Assembly: GCA_021850955.1 (NCBI GenBank)
Contig: JAJZKH010000012.1
Span: 1-12,246 of the forward strand
Length of the DNA stretch: 12,246 nt
Reading direction: 5' to 3'
From: Microcaldota archaeon
Lineage (GTDB): Archaea; Micrarchaeota; Micrarchaeia; Micrarchaeales; CABMGC01
Shown piece by piece: positions 1 through 6,633 of the stretch. The notes under the pieces were generated by a model. That model saw only the letters and a list, made by a program, of their open reading frames with translations, was not told where the DNA came from and searched no databases. Both the position numbers and the translations under genes were made by a program. Position 1 is the stretch's first letter. The number at the start of each line of letters is the position of its first letter.

Positions 1-28
1 ACAAACAATTATGTATGGTATCTGGTTT
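1..28. repeat. Left arm of a perfect 28-bp inverted repeat at the window edge
   Basis: Positions 1-28 are the exact reverse complement of 261-288. Read on the aspS strand, this arm replaces the expected continuation after YGSDKPD (usually followed by Leu/Ile-Arg-Phe) with unrelated residues. The other arm encodes the conserved KQL-MVSGL segment, so the 261-288 copy is the original. About 9 bases at the junction (AAACCAGAT) fit both the KPD codons and the inverted copy, as expected of template switching at microhomology. Confidence 0.9.
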
Positions 29-883
29 ATCTGAACCATATTGTTCAACAGCATCTTTATACAACATATGTCTGAAGTTTGCTTTTATTTTTTTATTTAG
101 TACTTCATTGAAAACAGTGACAAATAAATCTTCAATTAAAGATTGGATATACTTTTCATCTTTGAATGACAACTCAAGGTCTATTTGCGTGAACTCTGGT
201 TGCCTGTCTTCCCTAGGATCTTCATCTCTATAACAACGTGCTACTTGAAAATATCTTTCTAAACCAGATACCATACATAATTGTTTGTAAATTTGTGGAG
301 ATTGAGGTAGTGAATAGAATGTTTCAGGATTTGTCCTTGAAGGTACCAAGAATGTTCTAGAACCAGTTTCATAAGTGTCTTTAACTAGTGTAGGAGTTTC
401 TAGTTCCAAAAAATCACGAGACCATAAGAATTTTCGTATAGATTTAGTCAATTTATCTCTAAACTCAATATTTTTTATCATGTCTCTTCTTCTTAAATCT
501 AAGTATCTGTATTTTAAACGTAATTCTTCATTAGCTAAGAATTTTTTCTTTTCATCTATCAACTCGAAAGGAGGAACCTTTGATTTGTTCAGTATAACCA
601 ATGATGTTACAAAAAGCTCTATTTTTCCAGTAGAACTATCTTTATCTATCGTGTCTTGATCTCTTAAACGTATTTTGCCTTTTACGTGTAAAACATACTC
701 TTTACCTATATTTGATGCTTTTTCAAGTATCTCTCCTTCAAATACAAGTTGTATATAGCCATGCCTATCTGCAAGATCTATGAATAATTTGCCCCCATGA
801 TCACGAATATATCTTGCCCAACCATAAAGTGATACTTCTTTGTTTACATCTTTTTCATTAAATGAACCGCAGTTTAACTCCAT
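1..883 (-). CDS. aspS: Aspartyl-tRNA synthetase, bacterial type, probably non-discriminating (partial, 3' end off window)
   Basis: Class II synthetase that charges tRNA(Asp), and here probably also tRNA(Asn), with aspartate. My translation gives 294 codons from an ATG at 883. An N-terminal OB-fold anticodon-binding domain (about 1-105) is followed by the start of the catalytic domain. It carries the bacterial family landmarks: RDHGG (27-31), FLVPSR, LPQSPQIYKQL, MVSGLERYFQ, motif 2 RDEDPREDRQPEFTQ, and YGSDKPD near the edge. Archaeal AspRS lacks this LPQSPQ/RQPEFTQ wording. His29 in RDHGG matches non-discriminating enzymes; discriminating bacterial ones usually have Leu (known from the family, applied here by inference). 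GGTA lies 5 nt before the ATG, and the gatB stop is 2 nt upstream, so translation is coupled to GatCAB. Homology breaks just after Asp288. The last ~6 codons come from an inverted copy of the gene's own sequence and are probably not genuine. Confidence 0.93.
   Translation of the reverse strand, partial: MELNCGSFNEKDVNKEVSLYGWARYIRDHGGKLFIDLADRHGYIQLVFEGEILEKASNIGKEYVLHVKGKIRLRDQDTIDKDSSTGKIELFVTSLVILNKSKVPPFELIDEKKKFLANEELRLKYRYLDLRRRDMIKNIEFRDKLTKSIRKFLWSRDFLELETPTLVKDTYETGSRTFLVPSRTNPETFYSLPQSPQIYKQLCMVSGLERYFQVARCYRDEDPREDRQPEFTQIDLELSFKDEKYIQSLIEDLFVTVFNEVLNKKIKANFRHMLYKDAVEQYGSDKPDTIHNCL
261..288. repeat. Right arm of the inverted repeat, within aspS
   Basis: This is the reverse complement of positions 1-28. 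On the minus strand it encodes the conserved KQLCMVSGL stretch of bacterial-type AspRS, so this copy is in its native place. Confidence 0.9.
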
Positions 884-885
884 GA

Positions 886-2181
886 TTATACCTTAAACTC
901 ATTTGATAGGATATACTCTAATCGTTCTGAGATAACTCTTGGATTTGCTTTAAATTTTTTAAGAACCATGCCTATTACCGAATTCATAGCTTTTTTATTA
1001 GTTTTATAATCCTCTAAAAGTTGTTTATTTTTGTTGATTATTGAACGAATTTCAGAGTCTATTTCATCAGTATTTACTATGTTGCTATTTATATTTATTT
1101 CCTCTCCCTTTTCCAATGCAGATACAACTTCAGCATCGAGATAAGAACCTTTCTGGACTAATTGAATTGCTTTTTCTATTATTTTTTCTTTTATCTCTGA
1201 TTTACTATATCTTTTAAAGGATAATAGTGCATTTAGTATCGCTTTCATTTCATACTTTCCAGCAAATGTTTGAATAATTTTTAATGAATTTTTATCGAAT
1301 AATATTATTTCTAGTAACTGCAGTTCACTTACTCCATATTTTTTAGAGTAATCTTTTGCAATAATGCTTGTATATATAGGCTCTTTTGGTTTAATATTTT
1401 CTAAATTATATACAGTAAGATCAGGTTCAAAAATAAATCCGTATTCTTCATCACTTTCTTTTTCTCTGGAAGATATAGTAGAAAGTTTAGCTTCAGAATA
1501 AGAACGTGTTTCTTGAAGTATTTGTTGCTTTGTTTGAATTAACTTTTCTTGCCTTTGTACTTCATACTTTGCAGCATCAATCAGATTTTTTAAACCTGTT
1601 ACATTTTTAATTTCAACTCTAGAATCAGACAATGAAATATTTAGGTCTACTTTTATATCTTGATCTATATCCACACCTAAATAATAAAGAATACTTTTTA
1701 ACTCGTTCATGAAAATTTTTAACTCTTCCTCAGAGTTTATATCAGGTTCTGTAACTATCTCTACAAGTGGTTGACCGGATCTGTTGTAATCTATTAAAGT
1801 ATAATTATCCTCTCTGAGTATTTTTGCAGGATCTTCTTCAAGTTGTATCCTTCTAATACGTACAGTTTTATTATTTATTTTTAGATTTCCGGAGTGGCCG
1901 ACAGACATGTCTTTTTGTGTTATCTGAAATGATTTAGGAAGATCCGGATAAAAATAAACTTTTCTTACAAAGGATGTTTCTTTCTCTATAATGCAGTTTA
2001 AAGCATTTGAGATATCTACTGAAATTTCTAATGCTTTTTTGTTAAGCATTGGCTTTGCTCCTGGCAAACCAGTACAAATTGGGCATATTGCAGTGTTGAC
2101 CTCTGTTGCATAAGCCTTACATCTACAAAATAATTTAGTCTTTGTTGGAAGACCTACATGAACTTCTAAACCTATTTTCAT
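886..2181 (-). CDS. gatB: Asp/Glu-tRNA amidotransferase subunit B
   Basis: GatB activates the side-chain carboxylate of Asp-tRNA(Asn) (or Glu-tRNA(Gln)) by phosphorylation and amidates it with ammonia delivered from GatA. The 431-residue protein shows the N-terminal IGLEVHVGLPTKTKLFC signature, a putative zinc site (Cys19, Cys21, Cys33, Cys36), the kinase-core motifs RIQLEEDPAKI and DYNRSGQPLVEIVTEPD, a helical linker, and a C-terminal YqeY-like tRNA-binding tail ending GMVLKKFKANPRVISERL. It is about 40 residues shorter than typical bacterial GatB, mainly because of a compact middle. The ATG is preceded by GGTA at 6-nt spacing, which overlaps the gatA stop. The gene lies 9 nt after gatA and 2 nt before aspS, so the complex and the AspRS are probably made together. 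GatE, the archaeal paralogue specific to Gln, has an extra inserted domain that is absent here. Confidence 0.95.
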   Translation of the reverse strand: MKIGLEVHVGLPTKTKLFCRCKAYATEVNTAICPICTGLPGAKPMLNKKALEISVDISNALNCIIEKETSFVRKVYFYPDLPKSFQITQKDMSVGHSGNLKINNKTVRIRRIQLEEDPAKILREDNYTLIDYNRSGQPLVEIVTEPDINSEEELKIFMNELKSILYYLGVDIDQDIKVDLNISLSDSRVEIKNVTGLKNLIDAAKYEVQRQEKLIQTKQQILQETRSYSEAKLSTISSREKESDEEYGFIFEPDLTVYNLENIKPKEPIYTSIIAKDYSKKYGVSELQLLEIILFDKNSLKIIQTFAGKYEMKAILNALLSFKRYSKSEIKEKIIEKAIQLVQKGSYLDAEVVSALEKGEEININSNIVNTDEIDSEIRSIINKNKQLLEDYKTNKKAMNSVIGMVLKKFKANPRVISERLEYILSNEFKV

Positions 2182-2190
2182 AATTTATAC

Positions 2191-3543
2191 CTAAATTGAA
2201 CCTAAATTATACTTAAAGTTATATTTAAAGTTATTTTCCCATTCTGAAACAATATCAATTATCGCGTAATCATTCCAATGTTTTGTAATTAACTGTGCTC
2301 CAACAGGCATTCCATTTAAGTATGCATATGGAAATGCAATATGAGGGAAACCACATAGATTTGGAGGTATTGTTAACATATCTGTTTTATACACTTCCAA
2401 AGGTGAAAAATTATTTATTTCATCAAACTTAGGAGTTTTAATAGGCATTACTGGAGATAGGATAAACCCTTCATTCAATACTTTGCTGAGCTCATTTATT
2501 AACAATGTTCTTGTTTTTAACGCTTTTGAATAATACATATCTTTAACGCTTGCACTTCTTACAAAAGTTCCGAGAACAACTCTCCTTTTTGCTTCTTTCC
2601 CAAAATTTGATCTAGATGATGTGAAAAACTGGTTATATTTTTCTGATATATTTTCATTTTTAAAACCGTATTTGAAACCCGTATACTTTGCCAGATTAGT
2701 TGATGCTTCTGCCATTGCAATTATATAATAAGAAGCTATAGCTTTTTCTATGAATGGAATAGATTTATGTTTTATGACATAGCCCATTTTAGAGAATTTA
2801 TCAACCAACTCTAAAAATAATTTTTCTATTTCAGGATTTATGTCTTTTATTAACTCATCGATTAATATTATAGTTTTATTATTTTGATTATTACAATTTA
2901 TATCGACAGATGTTGTATCGTAAATATCCTTTCCTTTTATTATATCATACATAAAACGTATGTCTTCAGATTTTCTAGCAATTATACCTATTTTATCCAA
3001 TGAATTTGAGTAGTCTATTAGACCATATCTTGAAACTGAGCCATAAGTTGGAGTAAAACCTACTACACCACAAAAAGCAGAAGGAGTAGATATAGAACCT
3101 CCGGTTGATTCAGCTATTGATATGTGGTACTTTAAGATTGAGGTAGCTATTGCAGAACCACTACTTGAACCACCAGAAACATAAGAAGTATTGAATGGAT
3201 TTTTTGCGCATTTCTCTGAGTTTACTCCGAAACTACCAAAGCCAAACTCATCCATATTTGTTTTTCCTAAAAATGAAAAAGTATTTTTTTCTCTGATTTT
3301 TGAAACTACAGTTGCATCAAAAGGAGGTATATAACCTTTAAGTATCTTTGAAGAAGCAGTAGTTTCTACATCTTTGATGCAAATATTATCCTTTACAGAT
3401 ATTGGAAAGTTAGTAAGTTTTGATGGATCTGATATTACATTAAATGCATTGAGTTCTTCATTAAGTTTTGATAGCGTTTCTGATAATTTAATAAAATAAT
3501 CAGTAGGTTTATCTTTTTTTGAAAATTCTTCGTAAGAGTTCAT
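2191..3543 (-). CDS. gatA: Asp/Glu-tRNA amidotransferase subunit A (amidase)
   Basis: Glutaminase subunit of GatCAB. It hydrolyses glutamine (or asparagine) and channels ammonia to GatB. This 450-residue amidase-signature protein keeps the Ser-cisSer-Lys triad: Lys51 (FPISVKDN), Ser126 (SGGSSSGSA) and Ser150 (ESTGGSI). The spacings of 75 and 24 residues are the same as in the well-studied bacterial GatA (Lys79, Ser154, Ser178). Further family motifs are FCGVVGFTPTYG, SRYGLIDYSNSLDKIG and TDMLTIPPNLCGFPHIAFP. The residue two after the nucleophile is Ser rather than the usual Arg (GGSIR becomes GGSIS), and the N-terminus is about 28 residues shorter than usual. Its ATG overlaps the gatC stop as ATGA, implying translational coupling. 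The enzyme appears catalytically intact, so no second ammonia source is obviously required. Confidence 0.95.
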   Translation of the reverse strand: MNSYEEFSKKDKPTDYFIKLSETLSKLNEELNAFNVISDPSKLTNFPISVKDNICIKDVETTASSKILKGYIPPFDATVVSKIREKNTFSFLGKTNMDEFGFGSFGVNSEKCAKNPFNTSYVSGGSSSGSAIATSILKYHISIAESTGGSISTPSAFCGVVGFTPTYGSVSRYGLIDYSNSLDKIGIIARKSEDIRFMYDIIKGKDIYDTTSVDINCNNQNNKTIILIDELIKDINPEIEKLFLELVDKFSKMGYVIKHKSIPFIEKAIASYYIIAMAEASTNLAKYTGFKYGFKNENISEKYNQFFTSSRSNFGKEAKRRVVLGTFVRSASVKDMYYSKALKTRTLLINELSKVLNEGFILSPVMPIKTPKFDEINNFSPLEVYKTDMLTIPPNLCGFPHIAFPYAYLNGMPVGAQLITKHWNDYAIIDIVSEWENNFKYNFKYNLGSI

Positions 3544-3812
3544 AAATCTGGCCCCACTACATAAAAGCGATAAGTTTTTGTATTTTTAAGTATCCCCTCA
3601 GTATTGTTAAACTTAAATACAGTGTCATCGTGGGTTTTCTCAGGTATTTTTATTGGATGATATGCTTCTAGAACACCAGAGGTATCCAACTCATTAAGCA
3701 CTTTAAAGTACTCTAATATCTCATTTACATCTTTTTTTATAGAGTCGTACTCTGATTCTTCCAATTTTATTCTGCATACTTTTAACAGTCTATTAAATTC
3801 ATTATTGTCCAT
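3540..3812 (-). CDS. gatC: Asp/Glu-tRNA amidotransferase subunit C
   Basis: Small, non-catalytic subunit that wraps around GatA and GatB and stabilises the amidotransferase. The 90-residue protein has the family pattern: an N-terminal helix (FNRLLKVCRIKLEESEYDSI) followed by NEILEYFKVLNELDTSGV, a proline-containing middle (AYHPIKIPEKTHDD) and a tail ILKNTKTYRFYVVGPDL like the usual ILKNA...VP-I ending. I chose the ATG at 3812. A GTG at 3824 would add four residues (MCYL), but neither start has a clear ribosome-binding site. It opens the gatCAB-aspS block and overlaps gatA by 4 nt. The 73-nt gap upstream holds possible promoter elements, so gatCAB-aspS may be transcribed separately as well as by read-through. 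Confidence 0.88.
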   Translation of the reverse strand: MDNNEFNRLLKVCRIKLEESEYDSIKKDVNEILEYFKVLNELDTSGVLEAYHPIKIPEKTHDDTVFKFNNTEGILKNTKTYRFYVVGPDL

Positions 3813-3837
3813 CAGATAACACACAGAAAAATAATTT

Positions 3838-3885
3838 AAAATTAGATTAATTTATACTTTTTGTATTAATTCACTTATATACGTA
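3838..3885 (-). promoter_or_regulatory. Possible archaeal promoter for gatCAB-aspS
   Basis: The gap between the asparaginase-like gene and gatC contains two TATA-box-like elements on the minus strand: CGTATATAAG (about 3883-3874) and GTATAAATTA (about 3859-3850). A start about 25 nt downstream of either would give a leader of roughly 10-40 nt to gatC. In such AT-rich DNA TATA-like strings arise by chance, so this is only suggestive; the length of the gap in an otherwise compact operon is the better argument. Confidence 0.3.
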
Positions 3886-5070
3886 TTATCCAGTTTTTAG
3901 TCGTTTAGATTGTTGAATTGTTTCTCTAGATTTCCTAAATAAAGAGTTCATCTCCATGAAAAGTCCTGATTCTGAATAATTATAGAGTTTTTCAACGATT
4001 TTTTTGTAATTATTAGATTTAACTATATACTTTTGATTTAATGCTAATTGTATGTTTTTATTGAATATTTCTTCAAATTTATTTAATTTATCTTTAGGAT
4101 TTGTTTTTTGGACACGTAACATTCCTAAAGAATTTGCCATGTTTGCATAATCAAATGAGTATAAACCTAATCCCGAAGTAATTCCTAGTTCTTTAGCAAC
4201 TTTATTTATTTCGTAATTACCGTGCCCTATGTGTAGAGAGTTTACTTGAGAGGACAACACTACAGGTATATTCCTTTCTATCAGTTGATGTATTGTGTTT
4301 ACATAATGTTTAGGCACACCTGCAGAACCATAACTTAATAAAATGACTCCGTTATGCCTTTTATCTATTTCTTTTACTGACAACTCTTGACAACTAGGAG
4401 AAAGAGTCACTGTAAGTATAGAAGAATCAAAATTTGTATTCAATAGAGGAGGTAATAATGTTTTTGCTTCAGAAATCTCTACTTCAAATATTAATTTGTT
4501 GTTTTTTAATGTTGCAACATTTCCTACTGCACTTTTAAATGTTAAACCTAAATCAGTGGTTGTTTCATAAGCCAATGAACCTGGAATTAAATTTCCATGG
4601 AAAAATATGAATACACCGCTTAATTGTGATTTAGCGGATATTATAGCGCCCATAAGATTTTTGCTTGCATCGGTATTTTCATCTTTTATTGTTTTCATAG
4701 AACCAGTAAGTACTATAGGTACATCTGGAGACTCTAACATTATTGATAACATTGATGAAGTAAATTGCATTGTATCTGTACCGTGAGTTATTACAATACC
4801 ATCATATTCTTTATCTAAGGAAAAAATTTCATTGGCTATGTGTGCTTGATCATATAAAGTGATATTGGTACTATCTTTATTTAAAATAGGAATTACCTTA
4901 ACCTCTGTTTTTTTGTCTTTTGAGACCATAGTCTCTTTATCAAATGAAAGCCCTTCTAGGATATACTCTATTACTCCTTCAGCAGGTTTTAGGCCATTAG
5001 GGGAGTTTAAACTAGAGATAGTCCCTCCAGTAGTTAGTATTCCAATCCTTTTTCTTTCCGTTAATATCAC
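3886..5070 (-). CDS. L-asparaginase / GatD-family protein with an altered catalytic triad
   Basis: A 394-residue member of the type I/II asparaginase fold, which normally hydrolyses Asn to Asp and ammonia; GatD uses the same fold to feed ammonia to GatE. The first Thr motif is TTGGTISS with nucleophile Thr17. The second is ITHGTDTMQFTSSMLS with Thr98-Asp99. LTGSMK and NTDASKNLMGAI resemble the GatD wording SDA-NL. The C-terminal IPVVLSSQ domain is present. It lacks the roughly 80-residue N-terminal Tudor-like domain of true GatD, and no gatE is visible. The catalytic Lys sits nine residues before the conserved TF in both GatD (K-x8-F) and E. coli AnsB (Lys162); at that place this protein has Glu169 (AYETTTDLGLTF). 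Activity is therefore doubtful. The start is GTG at 5070, with an in-frame stop 30 nt upstream. Its position before gatC suggests a link to amidotransfer, but that is inference. Confidence 0.85.
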   Translation of the reverse strand: MILTERKRIGILTTGGTISSLNSPNGLKPAEGVIEYILEGLSFDKETMVSKDKKTEVKVIPILNKDSTNITLYDQAHIANEIFSLDKEYDGIVITHGTDTMQFTSSMLSIMLESPDVPIVLTGSMKTIKDENTDASKNLMGAIISAKSQLSGVFIFFHGNLIPGSLAYETTTDLGLTFKSAVGNVATLKNNKLIFEVEISEAKTLLPPLLNTNFDSSILTVTLSPSCQELSVKEIDKRHNGVILLSYGSAGVPKHYVNTIHQLIERNIPVVLSSQVNSLHIGHGNYEINKVAKELGITSGLGLYSFDYANMANSLGMLRVQKTNPKDKLNKFEEIFNKNIQLALNQKYIVKSNNYKKIVEKLYNYSESGLFMEMNSLFRKSRETIQQSKRLKTG

Positions 5071-5128
5071 CTTTTGGTCAGTGTATTTAGGTAGTTTAGA
5101 TTATTATATTTTGTTATTTAATATTAAA

Positions 5129-5710
5129 TTAGAAAGATATGGATTTGTGATGTTTATCAGAAAAAAACAGAAGTTCTGTGCCTATTCTTTCTATTTGCAT
5201 TCTTGCAACATCTTGCTTTTTTCTAAAATCAGGAAGTATCGAGTTAGCAAATCTTAATGGAACTGTAGAGTCATAAATTTCTAGCATTAATTTATAATAT
5301 CTTTCTGTCTTTTTTGTATCGCCGTTTCTTAAAGAATCAAAGCCTTGCCTTTTTAACTCTCCCACAGAATCTAAAAGTCCTAAAAGATAGCTACCTTCAT
5401 CTACAGCAATTTCAGATAAAGTAGGTAATCTATTTTCAGTAACCATAGTATACAATGAATAAGCTTCGACATATTCCTGATGCGCTTGTTGTGAGTTATA
5501 CTCAAAACCTTTTTCTATTGAGTTTAGTTTTTTGTTTAAAGATGTCAATAAAACAAGGGATTTTTTAGCGTTTTTTAAATCTTCTGCATGTATCTGAGTT
5601 ATGATTTTACCAGATAGTCTTACTATGTCTCTTGACAACTCAATTACTCTGTCTTTTTGTTTATGTAAAAGCAATAACTTTTTTTCTATGTTTTTGATAT
5701 TTTTTATCAT
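5129..5710 (-). CDS. Translin-family RNA/ssDNA-binding protein
   Basis: Archaeal homologue of translin/TRAX, all-helical proteins that assemble into octameric shells binding single-stranded RNA or DNA. In TRAX-like members they act as ribonucleases (as in eukaryotic C3PO). The protein has 193 residues from the ATG at 5710, chosen over a GTG at 5722 because GGTT lies 6 nt before the ATG, the spacing used elsewhere in the window, and because the ATG avoids overlap with the upstream gene. Family motifs are SRDIVRLSGKIITQIHAED, HQEYVEAYSLY, LLGLLDSVGELKRQGFDSLR-GD, LMLEIYDSTVPLRF and SILPDFRKKQDVARMQIER. EYVEA provides a Glu-x-x-Glu pair like that of nuclease-competent TRAX, so RNase activity is possible (inference). 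It sits 4 nt after the OGG1-like gene; its role in this operon is not evident from sequence. Confidence 0.88.
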   Translation of the reverse strand: MIKNIKNIEKKLLLLHKQKDRVIELSRDIVRLSGKIITQIHAEDLKNAKKSLVLLTSLNKKLNSIEKGFEYNSQQAHQEYVEAYSLYTMVTENRLPTLSEIAVDEGSYLLGLLDSVGELKRQGFDSLRNGDTKKTERYYKLMLEIYDSTVPLRFANSILPDFRKKQDVARMQIERIGTELLFFSDKHHKSISF

Positions 5711-5714
5711 AAAA

Positions 5715-6623
5715 TCAACCACTTTCTAAAGAATTTTTTCCATGCCAATAAAGATATTGTTGTGCGTACCCTGCAAAATCTCCCCATTTATTATATGCAA
5801 AATCATGTATGTAATTAACATTTTTCTTTTTACCTTTTAAGTATTTATTTTCTACAACTCTTTTTATCCAGACATCTATTGGAAATGACTCGACGTGTTT
5901 ATAACCAAATAGAAGAATACAGTCAGCTACTTTATCCCCGACGCCGTCAAGTTTAAGTAGTTCCTCCTTTGCTGTTTTGTACTCTAATCTGTTTAAATGA
6001 TCGAATGAAAAACCATTTTTAATATTTGTTGAGACGCTTTTGATGTACTTTGCCCTAAAACCAGTACCACATGACATTAACTCAGAAATTGAAGCTTTTG
6101 ATATTCTTTCAGGAGTAGGAAAAAGAATTGTTTTTTTACCATCAATATAGTAAGGCTCTCCGAATTTATTAATTAAGTTTTTCATTATTAACCTTATTCT
6201 TTTAAGATTATTAAACTGCGAAACAAGAAAACAAAGAGTTGTTTCCCAAGGAGGATTTTCAGTTACTCTCATGCCGTAAAATCTATTTATTGCCTCTTCC
6301 ATAAATTGATCTGTTTTAATTCTATTGTAAATTTTATTCATATCGTCAGTTATGCTTAAACGCTTTGTTATTTCCTTTTTTGCTGAGTTAGATGAATAAT
6401 CGCCAAAGTAATCTAGTCTCAATATTCCATCTAAAGAGTTTTTACTAACTAAAATTACACCTTTTTCAGTAGTATAACGAAGTATATCCCAATTATTTTT
6501 ACGTATAAAATCTGAATAAAAAGTAAGTGGCTGTCCGCTCTCTATAGTATCCTTTATGTTAAGGTCATGTGCCTCTATTTTTATCGGTTTTCTTAGCGAT
6601 TCAAATGTTCCATCTAAATATAT
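5715..6623 (-). CDS. 8-oxoguanine DNA glycosylase/AP lyase, OGG1-like, with no standard start codon
   Basis: Base-excision repair enzyme that removes 8-oxoguanine and nicks the abasic strand. The helix-hairpin-helix-GPD core is clear: counted from the TTG codon at 6422, the motif is LDGVGDKVADCI with Schiff-base Lys164 and catalytic Asp183 in FPIDVW, 19 residues apart as in human OGG1 (Lys249/Asp268). FLVSQFNNLKRI matches the OGG1 SSNNNI segment, and FRAKYI matches YRARY. The frame stays open upstream of 6422 to 6638 and encodes a good OGG N-terminal domain (TIESGQPLTFY, NNWDILRY), yet it contains no ATG, GTG or TTG there. I set the start at an ATA at 6623 because GGTG precedes it by 5 nt, as for nop5. 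One extra T in the T4 run at 6628-6625 would instead put a GTG at 6631 in frame, 2 nt after the glyS stop. A start at 6422 would cut the domain away. Confidence 0.8.
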   Translation of the reverse strand: MYLDGTFESLRKPIKIEAHDLNIKDTIESGQPLTFYSDFIRKNNWDILRYTTEKGVILVSKNSLDGILRLDYFGDYSSNSAKKEITKRLSITDDMNKIYNRIKTDQFMEEAINRFYGMRVTENPPWETTLCFLVSQFNNLKRIRLIMKNLINKFGEPYYIDGKKTILFPTPERISKASISELMSCGTGFRAKYIKSVSTNIKNGFSFDHLNRLEYKTAKEELLKLDGVGDKVADCILLFGYKHVESFPIDVWIKRVVENKYLKGKKKNVNYIHDFAYNKWGDFAGYAQQYLYWHGKNSLESG

Positions 6624-6628
6624 TAAAA

Positions 6629-6632
6629 CACC
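6629..6632 (-). promoter_or_regulatory. Ribosome-binding site GGTG at the glyS/OGG junction
   Basis: GGTG matches part of the archaeal anti-Shine-Dalgarno complement GGAGGTGAT and lies 5 nt before the ATA at 6623, the same spacing as in front of nop5. It also overlaps the GTG that would be the start if the following T run were one base longer. It is the main evidence that translation begins here and not at the TTG at 6422. Confidence 0.5.
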
Positions 6633-6633
6633 T

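Noticed and set aside
15..659. Two plus-strand open frames (15-233 and 375-659)
   Set aside because: They are antisense to aspS, whose minus-strand translation matches bacterial AspRS throughout this stretch.
4859..5257. Plus-strand open frame of 132 codons
   Set aside because: It lies opposite the asparaginase-like and translin genes, both of which have clear family motifs; its translation is hydrophobic and low in complexity with no recognisable motif.
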